Assembly: GCA_034437515.1 (NCBI GenBank)
Contig: DAOTTX010000158.1
Coordinates: 30,058 to 94,057 of the forward strand
Length of the DNA stretch: 64,000 nucleotides
Source: DAOTTX01 sp034437515
GTDB lineage: Bacteria > Chloroflexota > Anaerolineae > Aggregatilineales > Phototrophicaceae
Reading direction: 5' to 3'
The notes beneath the pieces were generated by a model, which saw only the letters and a program-made list of their open reading frames with translations, was not told the origin of the DNA and did no database searches. This document shows, one piece after another, positions 8,779 to 18,800 of this stretch; the first letter of the stretch is position 1; each line of letters begins with the position of its first letter. The translations under genes and the position numbers were made by a program.

Positions 8779-9693
8779 ATGCAACTCGTCACACTCAACA
8801 TCGGCGGTGCGCGTAAGCTGCGCCCCGGCCCCTATGACTACACCGCTCTCGCCGCTGACCTTGCCGCCGCCCTACGAGACGCCATCGACATCCACGCACC
8901 GGCAATCATCGCCCTGCAAGAGACGGGCAGGGCACAGCGCGACGGTGTAACTCATGCGGTCGGCGCGGCACTTGCGGCGGCACTTGGCGACACCTACATA
9001 AGCGCGTTTGCCGCCGAAGTCACCATGCAGCACCAGCCACACAGCCGCCTCTGGAGCCGGGAGACCTATGCCGGCCTCGACCACGCCGCCGAGGGTAACG
9101 GCATCGTGACCAACCTCGCACCAGCGGCCTGGCCCTGGGCGACGATCAACACCACCTGGATGATCCCGACGACCATCAGCGCCGCGACTCTCTACAGCAC
9201 CGGCAATCGCGACACCCAACCCCGCAACCTGATGGTCGCATCGCTAAATTATAAAGAAACCCCGCTCTATCTGCTGAACACCCATCTCGGCGTGGTCACC
9301 GGCGAAGACCGTTACCAACCAGCGCACCCGCGCACGCAGACCGGCACCCGTCGCCGCCTCGACCAGATCACGCAGATCATGCGCGTGGTCGATGAACTGC
9401 GCACAGCGGAATCGCACCACGCGCAAGCACCCCGACCACTCATCCTGACCGGGGACTTCAACGCCATACCAAAATCGACCGAACTCGACCGGCTACGTGA
9501 ACGTTTGGGCTGGCTGCAACCGGAAAACCCACCGGATGAACGATGGTCGCACAGCAAGCATCGCATCTTGATCGATCATGTGCTGGTCGATGATCCCATG
9601 CGACGACTGCCGATCAAACGCTGTTACGTCCACACTACCCTGCCGGAACTGAGCGACCACCGACCTGTTATCGCAATCTTTGAGGAGACCTGA
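8779..9693 (+). CDS. Endonuclease/exonuclease/phosphatase family protein
   Basis: This is a second EEP-superfamily hydrolase, 304 residues. Motifs are LVTLNIGG (metal Asn), IIALQETG (metal Glu), LYLLNTHLG, LILTGDFNAIP and LSDHRPVIAIF. It lacks the hydrophobic C-terminal tail of the EEP gene at 5.3-6.4 kb and has no signal peptide. It starts 39 bp from the divergent GDPD gene and ends 2 bp before the nucleotidyltransferase gene, so the last two are probably one transcript. The substrate is unknown. Confidence 0.83.
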   Translation: MQLVTLNIGGARKLRPGPYDYTALAADLAAALRDAIDIHAPAIIALQETGRAQRDGVTHAVGAALAAALGDTYISAFAAEVTMQHQPHSRLWSRETYAGLDHAAEGNGIVTNLAPAAWPWATINTTWMIPTTISAATLYSTGNRDTQPRNLMVASLNYKETPLYLLNTHLGVVTGEDRYQPAHPRTQTGTRRRLDQITQIMRVVDELRTAESHHAQAPRPLILTGDFNAIPKSTELDRLRERLGWLQPENPPDERWSHSKHRILIDHVLVDDPMRRLPIKRCYVHTTLPELSDHRPVIAIFEET

Positions 9694-9695
9694 GC

Positions 9696-10400
9696 ATGGA
9701 CGCTATCATACTCGCCGGGGGCAAAGGCACACGGATGCGCCCCCTCACCGACGACACCCCCAAGCCGCTACTCAAGGTGCGCGGCAAGCCGATCCTCGAA
9801 TGGTCGCTGCTGAGTCTGCGCCCGGTCGCCGCGCATGTGCTGGTCGTAGCGAAGTACCTCAAACCACAGATCGAGGCGTACATGGCGACACAGACCATCT
9901 TCGAGCATTACACCATCGTGGAGCAAACCCCGCAGCCGCTCGGCACCGGGCACGCCGTCCAATGCTGCCAACCACACCTCAAAAGTGACTCGTTCCTCGT
10001 CGTCAACGGCGACGACCTCTACGACACCGAGTCGCTGCAACGCCTCGCAGATGCCCAAGCCGGTCTGCTGGCGGCGAACAAGGACGACCAATCTCGCTGG
10101 GGTGTGCTGGTCACGGATGAAGACGGGCGGCTGCTGCACATCCATGAAAAACCCGACGAAGGCACCTACCCACTCCCGGTACAGATCAACATCGGCGCGT
10201 ACAAGCTGACCAATGCCGTCTTTGAGTACGATCTACCATTATCTGAGCAGCACGGTGAATATCTCCTCACGGACTATGTGACTTATCTCGCCGAACGCAC
10301 CCCCATGCAGGTGATCTCGGCGGCGTTCTGGTTGCCCATCGGCACCGTAGACGACTACGAGCAAGCACAGAATATACAACTCGAACAATGGATTCTGTAA
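9696..10400 (+). CDS. Sugar-phosphate nucleotidyltransferase (NTP_transferase family)
   Basis: This 234-residue enzyme opens with AIILAGGKGTRMRPLTDDTPK, the nucleotide-binding signature of sugar-1-phosphate nucleotidyltransferases, followed by KPLLKVRGKPILEW. Further motifs are LGTGHAV, FLVVNGDDLYD (metal Asp) and the C-terminal PIGTVDDYEQAQ. It should activate a sugar or aminosugar phosphate to an NDP-sugar. At 234 residues it lacks the left-handed beta-helix of GlmU or full-length GDP-mannose pyrophosphorylases, so the exact sugar cannot be named. A GAGGAGA precedes the start. It follows the EEP gene by 2 bp. Confidence 0.9.
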   Translation: MDAIILAGGKGTRMRPLTDDTPKPLLKVRGKPILEWSLLSLRPVAAHVLVVAKYLKPQIEAYMATQTIFEHYTIVEQTPQPLGTGHAVQCCQPHLKSDSFLVVNGDDLYDTESLQRLADAQAGLLAANKDDQSRWGVLVTDEDGRLLHIHEKPDEGTYPLPVQINIGAYKLTNAVFEYDLPLSEQHGEYLLTDYVTYLAERTPMQVISAAFWLPIGTVDDYEQAQNIQLEQWIL

Positions 10401-10480
10401 AAACTTGCTTACTCGTCAACGGCACTTTCCTATGAGCTGAACTACAATAAACACATTAACTCGACACATCGGAGGCGACC

Positions 10481-11404
10481 ATGCACAGACTACAACAATC
10501 ATCGACCGGCTTACTCTGGCTGCTGGCAGGTGGACTCATCATGCGGCGTTTGCTCCGGCGAAAGACCACGCTGCAAGACAAAGTCGTCATCGTCACCGGC
10601 GCATCCGCGGGGATTGGACGCGCCACCGTCCGTGCGCTCGCCGCGCAGGGCGCAAAGGTCGTGCTCGCCGCCCGCCGTGAGGCCGCGCTCAACACCGTCA
10701 AAGAAGAGATCGCTGCTACAAGACACGGCCCCGCCGCGCTCGTCGTCCCCGCTGACATCACCGATGAGGCCGCACGGCAGCAGCTCATCGAACGCACGCT
10801 CGCCGCTTTCGGTCGTGTGGATGTGCTGGTCAACAACGCCGGTCTGTCGATGGGTGGGCCGCTCGACGAACAAGATAGCGATACACTGCTCAAAATGCTC
10901 GATCTGAATTTCACCGCCGCCATCCGCTTAACGCAGATCGTCCTTCCGCACATGCTCGCGCAGAACAGCGGACACATCGTCAACATTAGCAGCGTCGCCG
11001 GGTATGCACTCGCTATGGGACAATCTGCTTACGCCGGGACAAAAGCCGGACTCAACGGATTCAGCCACGCCTTACGCCGGGACTTACTCCGAACCAACGT
11101 CAACGTCTCGATTATCGCGCCGGGCTGGACGTACACCGATATGATGGGCGAACTCGACCTCGATGCCATGCGCGAAGTCGGTCTGCTGTGGCCGCCCTTT
11201 CTCATCTTAGATACCGCCGAAGTGGTCGCAAAAGCCATCACAGATGCGGTACGCTATAATCGTGCGGAAGTCATGCTGGGCGGGGTTGGTTTCAAGATGA
11301 TCGCTTTGCTACATCGTCTGTCACCACGCCTTTCTGATCTGGCACAGCAGATTTATTTCCGTAACCATAAACGCTACATGGATGTGATAAGGACACTCGG
11401 CTAA
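10481..11404 (+). CDS. SDR family NAD(P)-dependent oxidoreductase
   Basis: This is a classical short-chain dehydrogenase of 307 residues. It has VTGASAGIGRATV (cofactor loop TGxxxGIG), VLVNNAGLSMGG, NISSVAGYA (catalytic Ser) and SAYAGTKAGLNGF (YxxxK). About 25 N-terminal residues before the Rossmann fold are hydrophobic and then arginine-rich (LLWLLAGGLIMRRLLRRK), suggesting membrane attachment. GGAGG is placed ideally before the ATG. Its stop overlaps the next start as TAATG, so it heads a three-gene operon with the alpha/beta hydrolase and the VOC protein. The substrate is unknown. Confidence 0.9.
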   Translation: MHRLQQSSTGLLWLLAGGLIMRRLLRRKTTLQDKVVIVTGASAGIGRATVRALAAQGAKVVLAARREAALNTVKEEIAATRHGPAALVVPADITDEAARQQLIERTLAAFGRVDVLVNNAGLSMGGPLDEQDSDTLLKMLDLNFTAAIRLTQIVLPHMLAQNSGHIVNISSVAGYALAMGQSAYAGTKAGLNGFSHALRRDLLRTNVNVSIIAPGWTYTDMMGELDLDAMREVGLLWPPFLILDTAEVVAKAITDAVRYNRAEVMLGGVGFKMIALLHRLSPRLSDLAQQIYFRNHKRYMDVIRTLG

Positions 11405-12288
11405 TGGCGATTCATCCGGTCATCATCGAAGAAGGCAGGGACAAACATTACCACCGGGTCGGCGATCATCGCATCGCCTATCTGACCTCCGGCGACCCGG
11501 CGAATCCGCCGCTCGTCATGGTACATGGCTGGCTCTCGCAAGCTGGCATCTGGCGGCAGACGATGGCTCAACTCACCTCACATTATTATTGCATCGCGGT
11601 CGATCTGTTGGGGCACGGGCACAGCGATAAGCCGCTTGCCGCCGATTATAGTATCCCGGCGGCGGCAGCAAGCGTGCTCGCTCTGCTGGATGCACTCGGC
11701 ATTGGTTGGTTTGCCTACATGGGGCATTCGATGGGCGGCTTCATCGGCAAGCACCTCGCCGGGGGCATCGCCCGCGAACGGGTGACGCGCTTTGTCGATG
11801 TCGATGGTGTAACGACCGGTCGCCTTTCGCGTTACGTGCGGGCGGTGATCTTACCGACGGTGATCGTCGGGCGTTACCTCCCGGCAGTGTGGAACCTCTC
11901 GCGTGTCGGGATGCGCTATGCGTGGTATCGACAGATCTACTCAGATAACGTCGTCTACTTTACGCGCCACTTTTCCGAGTTTGATAGCGCGGGCATTCAG
12001 ATGAGCATCCAGCGCGGTGTGGAAGTGCCAACATATAAAGAAGCACGGGGCATCCTCGCGCACGATACCACACCCCTGCTCGGCAAAATCACCGCACCCA
12101 CGCTAATCGTCTTTGGCGCGCAGGACAACACCGTACCGGTCATCGAGGGACAGCACGCGGTTGAACACATCCCCGACGCCAGATTGCTTATCTATGATCG
12201 TTGCGGACATATCCCGATGGAAGAACAACCGGAACGATTCTTCGCGGATGTGCGTACATTTTTGATCGATGAAGTGGAATATATTTGA
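11404..12288 (+). CDS. Alpha/beta hydrolase
   Basis: This 294-residue alpha/beta-fold hydrolase has VMVHGWLSQAG (oxyanion loop), the nucleophile elbow GHSMGG, a candidate acid in FGAQDNTVPV and the catalytic His in YDRCGHIPMEEQPERF. The starting segment resembles epoxide hydrolase and haloalkane dehalogenase relatives, but no halide-binding pair can be identified. The gene is overlapped at both ends (TAATG upstream, TGATG downstream), so it should be translated together with the SDR and VOC genes. It is probably a cytosolic esterase or lactonase; the specificity is unknown. Confidence 0.88.
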   Translation: MAIHPVIIEEGRDKHYHRVGDHRIAYLTSGDPANPPLVMVHGWLSQAGIWRQTMAQLTSHYYCIAVDLLGHGHSDKPLAADYSIPAAAASVLALLDALGIGWFAYMGHSMGGFIGKHLAGGIARERVTRFVDVDGVTTGRLSRYVRAVILPTVIVGRYLPAVWNLSRVGMRYAWYRQIYSDNVVYFTRHFSEFDSAGIQMSIQRGVEVPTYKEARGILAHDTTPLLGKITAPTLIVFGAQDNTVPVIEGQHAVEHIPDARLLIYDRCGHIPMEEQPERFFADVRTFLIDEVEYI

Positions 12289-12698
12289 TGCAAATCAAAG
12301 AGATTTTAGAAGTCTGCATTTACGCCGATGACCTCGACAAAGCCGAGTCATTCTATCGGGATGTGCTAGGACTAAAGTTGCTCTCCAAAGTAGCCGGACG
12401 GCATGTGTTCTTCCGCTGTGGGGCGCGGGTGCTATTGATTTTCAACCCGGCAGAAACGCTGAAGACCCCTGACCTGCCCGCGCACGGTACCACCGGTGAT
12501 GGGCATCTGTGCTTTGCAGCGCGTGCGGATGAACTCGACGCATGGCAAGCGCATCTAATCGAACAGAGCGTCGAGATCGAACATGAGGCGACCTGGGGAG
12601 AACGGGGCCGGTCGCTCTACTTCCGTGACCCTGCCAGGAACAGCCTGGAAATCGGCACCCCACGCATCTGGGGCATCGATGAGGACGAAACACTCTAA
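12288..12698 (+). CDS. VOC family protein (glyoxalase/bleomycin-resistance/dioxygenase fold)
   Basis: This 136-residue vicinal-oxygen-chelate protein has two beta-alpha-beta-beta-beta modules: CIYADDLDKAESFYRDVLGL at the start, GDGHLCFAARADELDAW in the middle, and SLYFRDPARNSLEIGTP at the end. These give the typical metal ligands His (GHL) and Glu (LEI). The frame also allows a TTG one codon earlier, but ATG 12288 forms the TGATG overlap with the hydrolase stop. It is the last gene of the SDR / hydrolase / VOC operon. The reaction cannot be predicted beyond metal-dependent isomerase, lyase or dioxygenase chemistry. Confidence 0.88.
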   Translation: MQIKEILEVCIYADDLDKAESFYRDVLGLKLLSKVAGRHVFFRCGARVLLIFNPAETLKTPDLPAHGTTGDGHLCFAARADELDAWQAHLIEQSVEIEHEATWGERGRSLYFRDPARNSLEIGTPRIWGIDEDETL

Positions 12699-12733
12699 AA
12701 AAGGCAGACCGCCTATCGAGGTGAAAGGCGGTC
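12697..12733 (-). terminator. Intrinsic terminator for the large secreted-protein gene, possibly bidirectional
   Basis: A perfect 8-bp inverted repeat (GACCGCCT at 12707-12714 with AGGCGGTC at 12726-12733) lies between two converging genes. Read leftward, the stem is followed by TGCC and then six T (12702-12697). Read rightward there is only an AT-rich tail, so the leftward direction is favoured. Confidence 0.7.
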
Positions 12734-12815
12734 ATATTTGACCGGCACATCCTGGTCAGGGGGTAGCGTTACGCTCTATGTGCCGGTTGATTCTATCTTC
12801 AAATATCTGTCTATT

Positions 12816-12835
12816 CCCCCACCCGAAGGCGGGGG
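12816..12835 (-). other. GC-rich UUCG-tetraloop hairpin just after the large gene
   Basis: Read leftward, the sequence gives an 8-bp GC-rich stem (one G-U pair) closed by a C-UUCG-G tetraloop, starting 20 bases after the stop at 12856. No T tract follows, so it is more likely a 3'-end stabiliser or a pause hairpin ahead of the terminator at 12697-12733. Confidence 0.5.
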
Positions 12836-12855
12836 CGACAGGCTATCTGGCTAAT

Positions 12856-15800
12856 TCAGTCGTTAATCTCAGGGATCTCAGGGGCGACCACATCACCTAT
12901 ATCTTCGTCAAGTTCTATTGAGGTGACACCAACACCCACCGTAAAGGCTTGGAGTGGTGACCACACCTGACCGTCGTCTTCGTTGTAACCACCCGGCCCC
13001 CACGCACGCAACACCCACTCGTAATTCCCATCAGGGAGCGTGAGCGTCAACGTGCAGACACCGGCATTCGCACAGTTCAAATCAGAGGCGACGTGCCACT
13101 CATAGTGATCGGTCGCATACTCACCACCGATCTGATGCCCGACCCAGATGTTATACCAGGTCGCATAGGCGGGGCCGTCCCAACTGATAGACACGGTGCC
13201 ATCACCATTTTCAATCGTGTTGAAACCAGTGCTGACCGCAGCAGGCGCGACGTCCGCAATGGTCACCGAGGCCGGCCCTTGCCAACCGTCGATCCCACCA
13301 CCACTGAAACCACTCGGCCCCCAGGCACGCATCCATACGTCATAGGTACCGGGCAACGGGTTGACATCTGGCATGAAGTTACAGCGCGTACCGTCACACA
13401 TCACGGCGGATTTCTCCACCCAGTCGAAGAACACTTCAGTCTGGCTGTTCCCTAGGTAAATCTGGAACCAGGTTGCAGCGGGGTCGTTATCCCACGCGAT
13501 GGTCGGGCGGCCCTGGTTGGGCGTCACCTGGACGTTGCTCACCGGCTGGATGGCGTTCACGGTCACTTCGAAGTTGGCGGTGCCACTGGTCACACTCTGC
13601 CATTGACCGGGTGTGGCTTCCGTCCACCCGCTGACATGCCAGTCATACACACCCGCGTCGAACACATACGGCGGGACTTTGTCGAGGTAGTTCAGGCTGC
13701 ATTCCACTTCCATGCAGGCGTTCACAGCTTCGATCCACTCATCAACGACGGTCATGCCGTTTTGTGTGATGAGCACGTTGTACCAATCCGCCGGAACTTC
13801 GGTGTCATCCACGTTGATGCGATGCGTCCAGTGGTAGGTCAGGTCAAGCGGATAGTTCCCTAGATCACCGGTCACATACAGGTCGAAGGGCACGGTATCG
13901 GTCGGGTTAAAGATCGTGATGTTAAACGTGGTTGCAGCGGTCGGCGTGGTGCCATCGGTGACCGTGAAGACGAAGTTGTCCGTACCGATAGTCATGCCGG
14001 TGTGCTGGTAGGCCACCTGTCCCCCGTCGATCTGCGCCTGGGTGAAGGTGTTGCTCGCAGCTCCGTTGACCAGAATGTTACCGACGGTCGGCACGATGCT
14101 GATGTTGTACTGCAATCCGGTGTTGTCGTCGTCGATGTCCTCGGCGGCGAGCAGTGCATTCGTGATGGTCGCCGTATCACCGACCTGTAGTTCAAGCGTG
14201 TTATTGGTGGTCACGGTCGGCGCATCGCTGACCGGCGTCACGTTGATAACAAAGGTCGCGGGATCGGTCGTCGCGGTGCCGTCATTCACAGTGAAGGTGA
14301 ACGCATCGGTCGCCGTTTCGCTACCGTTATGGACGTATGCTACTGTATCCGCGTCGATCTGCGCCTGGGTGAAGGTCCCGTTGAGCGCGACCGTCGCCCC
14401 ACCGACTTGCAGCGTGCCGTTCGCCGGGAGCGCGGTCACGGTATATGTGAGTTCACCGGCGCTGTTATCGTCGTCGCTGGATTGCAGCAGCGCGGTGCCG
14501 ATGGTCGCGGTATCCCCTTCAGCCACAGTCAGGGCGTTGTTGGTCACGATGCGCGGTGCGTCGTTCTCCGGTGTGATGATAATGTTGAACGTCGCCGGGG
14601 TGGTCGTCAGGCCACCATCATCAGTCACATTGAAGATGAAGCTATCGGCGGTGGTTTCGGTGCCATCGTGGGTGTAGGTCACGGCGTCCGCGTTGATTTG
14701 CGCCTGTGTGAACGTGCCGTTGAGCGCGACGGTCGCACCGCTCACCTGTAGCTCGCCGTTGGTCGGGAGCGCGGTCACAGTGTAGATCAGCGCGTCGTTA
14801 TCACCGTCGATGTCATCATATTGCAGCAGCACCGTGTTGATCGTCCCAGCATCACCCTCAGCGACGGTCAGCGGATTGTTACTCGTCAGGGTCGGCAGGT
14901 CGTTGTCACTGGTGATATTAATGATGAACGTATCCGTCAACGCCGGGGCGGTGCCGTCACTCAGCGAGAAATCAAAGCTATCAGCGGTGGTCTCGCTACC
15001 GTTATGGGCGTAGGTCACCGCATTCGCGTCAATCTGCGCCTGTGTGAACGTCTCATTCTGCGCGAGGGCAGTTCCGTTTACTCGTAGCTCACCGTTGATG
15101 GGCAGCGCCGTCACCGTGTACGTCAGCGGAGCGGAGTCACTATCCGTGTGTTGTAACAACAGTGTGGTGATGGTCCCGTTGCCCCCCTCAGTGACCGTCA
15201 GTGGTGCGTTAGCGATAAGTTGCGGCGCATCGTTGACTGGTGTCACGGTGATGTTAAAGGTTGCTGGCGCGGTCGCCTCGACGTTATCGCTTACGGTAAA
15301 GACGAAGCTGTCGGCGGTCGTCTCACTCCCGTCGTGGATGTAGGTCACGGCGTCAGCGTTAAGCTGTGCCTGTGTGAACGTCCCGTTCAGGGTGAGGGCT
15401 GCACCACTGACTTGCAGTTCACCGTTCGCCGGCAGCGTGGTCACGGTATAGATCAGGGTGTCGTTGTCGGCATCGGCATCGTCGGCTTGCAGTAATGTAC
15501 CCGCGATGATGCCTGCATCTCCTTCAGCGACGGTCAGAACGCTGTTGGTGACGATCTGCGGGGTGTCGTTCTCCGGTGTGATCGTGATGTCAAACGTACC
15601 GGTCAGAGCAGGTGCGACGTTGTCACTCAATGAGAAGTCGAAACTGTCGGCGGTCGTCTCACTACCATCGTGGACGTAGGTCACGGCGTTCGCGTTGACC
15701 TGTGCCTGTGTGAACACGGCGTTCAGCACAGCCGTTGCCCCACCGATACGCAGTTCACCGTTCATCGGCAGTGCGGTTACAGTGTAGGTCAGTTCGGCGG

Positions 15801-18800
15801 CGCTGTCATCGTCGTCGGTGTGTTCGAGCAACGCTTGCGCGACGGTGTCGGTCGCACCTTCAGCGACGGTCAGCGTGTTGTTGGCGACGAGTTGCGGCGC
15901 GTCATTGACCGGGGTCACATTGATGTTGAAGGTCGCAGCGGTGGTGGTCGCGTCACCGTCACTTACGGTAAAGACGAAGCTATCCGCGTTGGTTTCACTC
16001 CCATCATGAGCATAGACGACGGTATTCGCGTTGAGCTGTGCCTGCGTGAACGTCCCGTTCAGGGTGACGGTGGCACCGCTGACCTGTAGTTCACCGTTGA
16101 CCGGGATCGTCGTAACCGTGTAGATCAGTGTGTCGTTGTCGTCGTCCACGTCGTCAGCTTGCAGCAGAGTATCTGTGATCGTGCCGGTATCACCCTCAGC
16201 GACACTCAGCGTATTATTGGTGATGATCTGTGGTGCGTCGTTATCCGGCGTGATCGTAATATCGAACGTCGTGGATCCGGTGGTCTCCTCACCATCGCTC
16301 ACGGTGAAAGCGAAGCTGTCAGCGGTCGTCTCACCCCCATCGTGGGCGTAACTGAGGTCACCCACGTTAATCTGCCCCTGCGTAAACGTGCCGTTGGCGA
16401 CTACAGCGACACCATCGACCAGCAGGTCGCCGTTCACCGGGAGCGTCGAAACCGTGTAGGTCAGCGGATCGTTGTCTGCATCGGTGGCTTCAAGCATCGC
16501 CTGGGTGATGGTAGCGGTCGCGCCTTCCGGCAGCGTCAGGCCGTCGTTGGTATCGACAACGGGCGGCTCGTTACAGTCGAGTTTGTAGATTTCCAGTGCG
16601 TTAATCTTCGGGTTCTCCACGACATGCAAGAACTCAATCTGAATGTCAGTGTCGGTGATCGTCACGGGGATGGCAACACGCAAACCGTGATTGAAAGTGC
16701 TGTCTGCATCCAGATAGACCTGATAATCGTCTAAGACAAGTTCGCCTTCGACTTCGACATCGAAGATGCGCTCATCCTCACCTTGATTGGCGATCTCCGC
16801 GAAATACAGATTGACCACATAGTCGCCTGTATTTAGATCAGGGAATGTCCACAGCATTTCGGCGGCTGCGGGTGGGTCCCATCGTTCGGTCTTAAATAGG
16901 TCAGACGGAATGACTGCCGAGTCTACACTCGCGTCGAGGGTGATTGTCGCATTGGTAGAATAGGTGCGATTACCGTTTTCGGTGTCATTAACGTAAGGCG
17001 ACGGATTGCTGTTGCGCACATCAGGTGACCAGACCGGGCCAGCATCCAGCGCGGCGATTTCCGGGCCACCCGCGTTGACGCGATACACTGCCGGACACAA
17101 CACCGGAATGTCAGTGACTTCAACCGTAATTGTCGCCGTCTCGGAGGGTTTGCCGAGATCATCAGCGACGGTGTAGGTCATTGTGCTGGTACCGAGGAAA
17201 ATGCGCTCCGGCGTAAATGTCACGGTGCCATCATTGTTGTAGACGTATTCACCTTCACCGGCAATTGTCGCCGCTGTCTGCTGGCCTGCCGTCGCAGGGT
17301 CGAGGTCTACGGTAGTGATGTCTACCGTGCCGTCAGCGTCAGTATCGTTATCAGTGATGTTGAAACTCACCGGCTGATCTTGTGTCGTCGTCGCATTGTC
17401 ATCAACGGCGACCGGTGCTTCGTTGCAGTCTAGTGGAACGATCTCAATCGCGCTGATCTTCGGATTCTCGACATCATGCACGGTTTCGATCTGGACATCG
17501 CCATCGGTCACATTGACCAGTGCTGGCAGGCGCATACCTACCCAGCGGGCGTTACCTGCTTCGACGTATGGGTCAAACGCCTCGAAGATCGTTTCGCCTT
17601 CGACTTCGATGCCAAAGACGCGCTTGTTAGCTGATTGATGGTAGATCTCGTTAAAATAGAGATTGACGAGATAATCACCAGCATCATCGACCGGGAACGT
17701 CCAGGTCATCACCGGGTTTTGCGGGCGATCCCAACGCTCAGTATTAAACAGCGTCGTCGGCACCACAGCAGCGTCAACGGTTTCGTTGATCGTCATGGTT
17801 GCGTTAACACCGTAGGTGCGGTCATTCGCATTGACCATGTTGTGATAAGGCGAAGGTGTCCCCGACTCAGCGGTTCCGCCAGCGCGTGCGTTCGCCGATG
17901 CCTGATCTTCCGCCCAGGCGATGCCATCATCAAGTGCAACCGTCTCCGGGCCGCCTGCGTTGACGCGATAAATCGCCGGGCAATCTGTCGTCGCCTCGGT
18001 AACAGTCACGCCGATGGTCGCTACATTAGAGGGAAAGCCAAAATCATCAGCGACGGTGTAGGTCGCCGTGCTGGTGCCGACAAATGCGGGATTAGGTGTG
18101 AAGGTCACGGTGCCATCGTTGTTAGCGGCATATTCACCTTCACCGTCAAGCGTTAGTGCTGCTTGCTGCCCGGTCGTTGCCGGGTCGAGGTCGATGCTAG
18201 TCGGGTCGAGTGTGCCGTCGCTGTCACTGTCGTTGCCGATAACGTCGAAGGTGATCGGCTGTACATGTGTGGTGTTGGCGCTATCATCGGTGGCGGTCGG
18301 CGCAACGTTGAAGGCACATGCGGAATAAATTTCAATCGCGCTGATTTTGGGATTCTCGACATCATGCACGGTTTCGATCTGAATATCACCATCGGTGATG
18401 TTCGCAGATACCGGCAGACGCATTCCCACGTAACGGGCATTACCCGCTTCGACATACGGGTCGAACGCCTCAGCGACAGTCTGGCCCTCGACGTTAATGT
18501 CGAAGACACGCAAACCCGGTTGTTGCTGGAAAATCTCCGCAAAGTATAGGTTCACGAGGTAATCACCCGTCTCAGTGACCGGGAATGTCCAGATCATCGC
18601 CGGGTTTTGCGGGCGATCCCAACGCTCAGTATTAAACAGCGTCGTCGGTACCGCAGCAGCATCAACGGTTCCGTTGATCGTCATGGTTGCATTTGCACCG
18701 TAGGTGCGGTCATTCACATTGACCATGTTATGGTAAGGCGAAGGTGTACCAGCCTGTGCCGAGCCGGCGGCACGCGCCCCCGAAGCTGCCTGATCTTCCG

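Noticed and set aside
12856..13200. Cell-wall sorting signal at the C-terminus of the giant protein
   Set aside because: The last residues are acidic (ELDEDIGDVVAPEIPEIND) with no LPXTG, hydrophobic helix or basic tail.
14042..14677. 211-codon plus-strand frame, and many similar ones opposite the surface-protein gene
   Set aside because: These recur with the repeat period of the CSPG array on the other strand and are shadows of it.
13900..16577. Possible CRISPR array suggested by regular repetition
   Set aside because: Units are ~335 bp, degenerate and in frame, and encode protein repeats. There are no short identical repeats with unique spacers and no cas genes.
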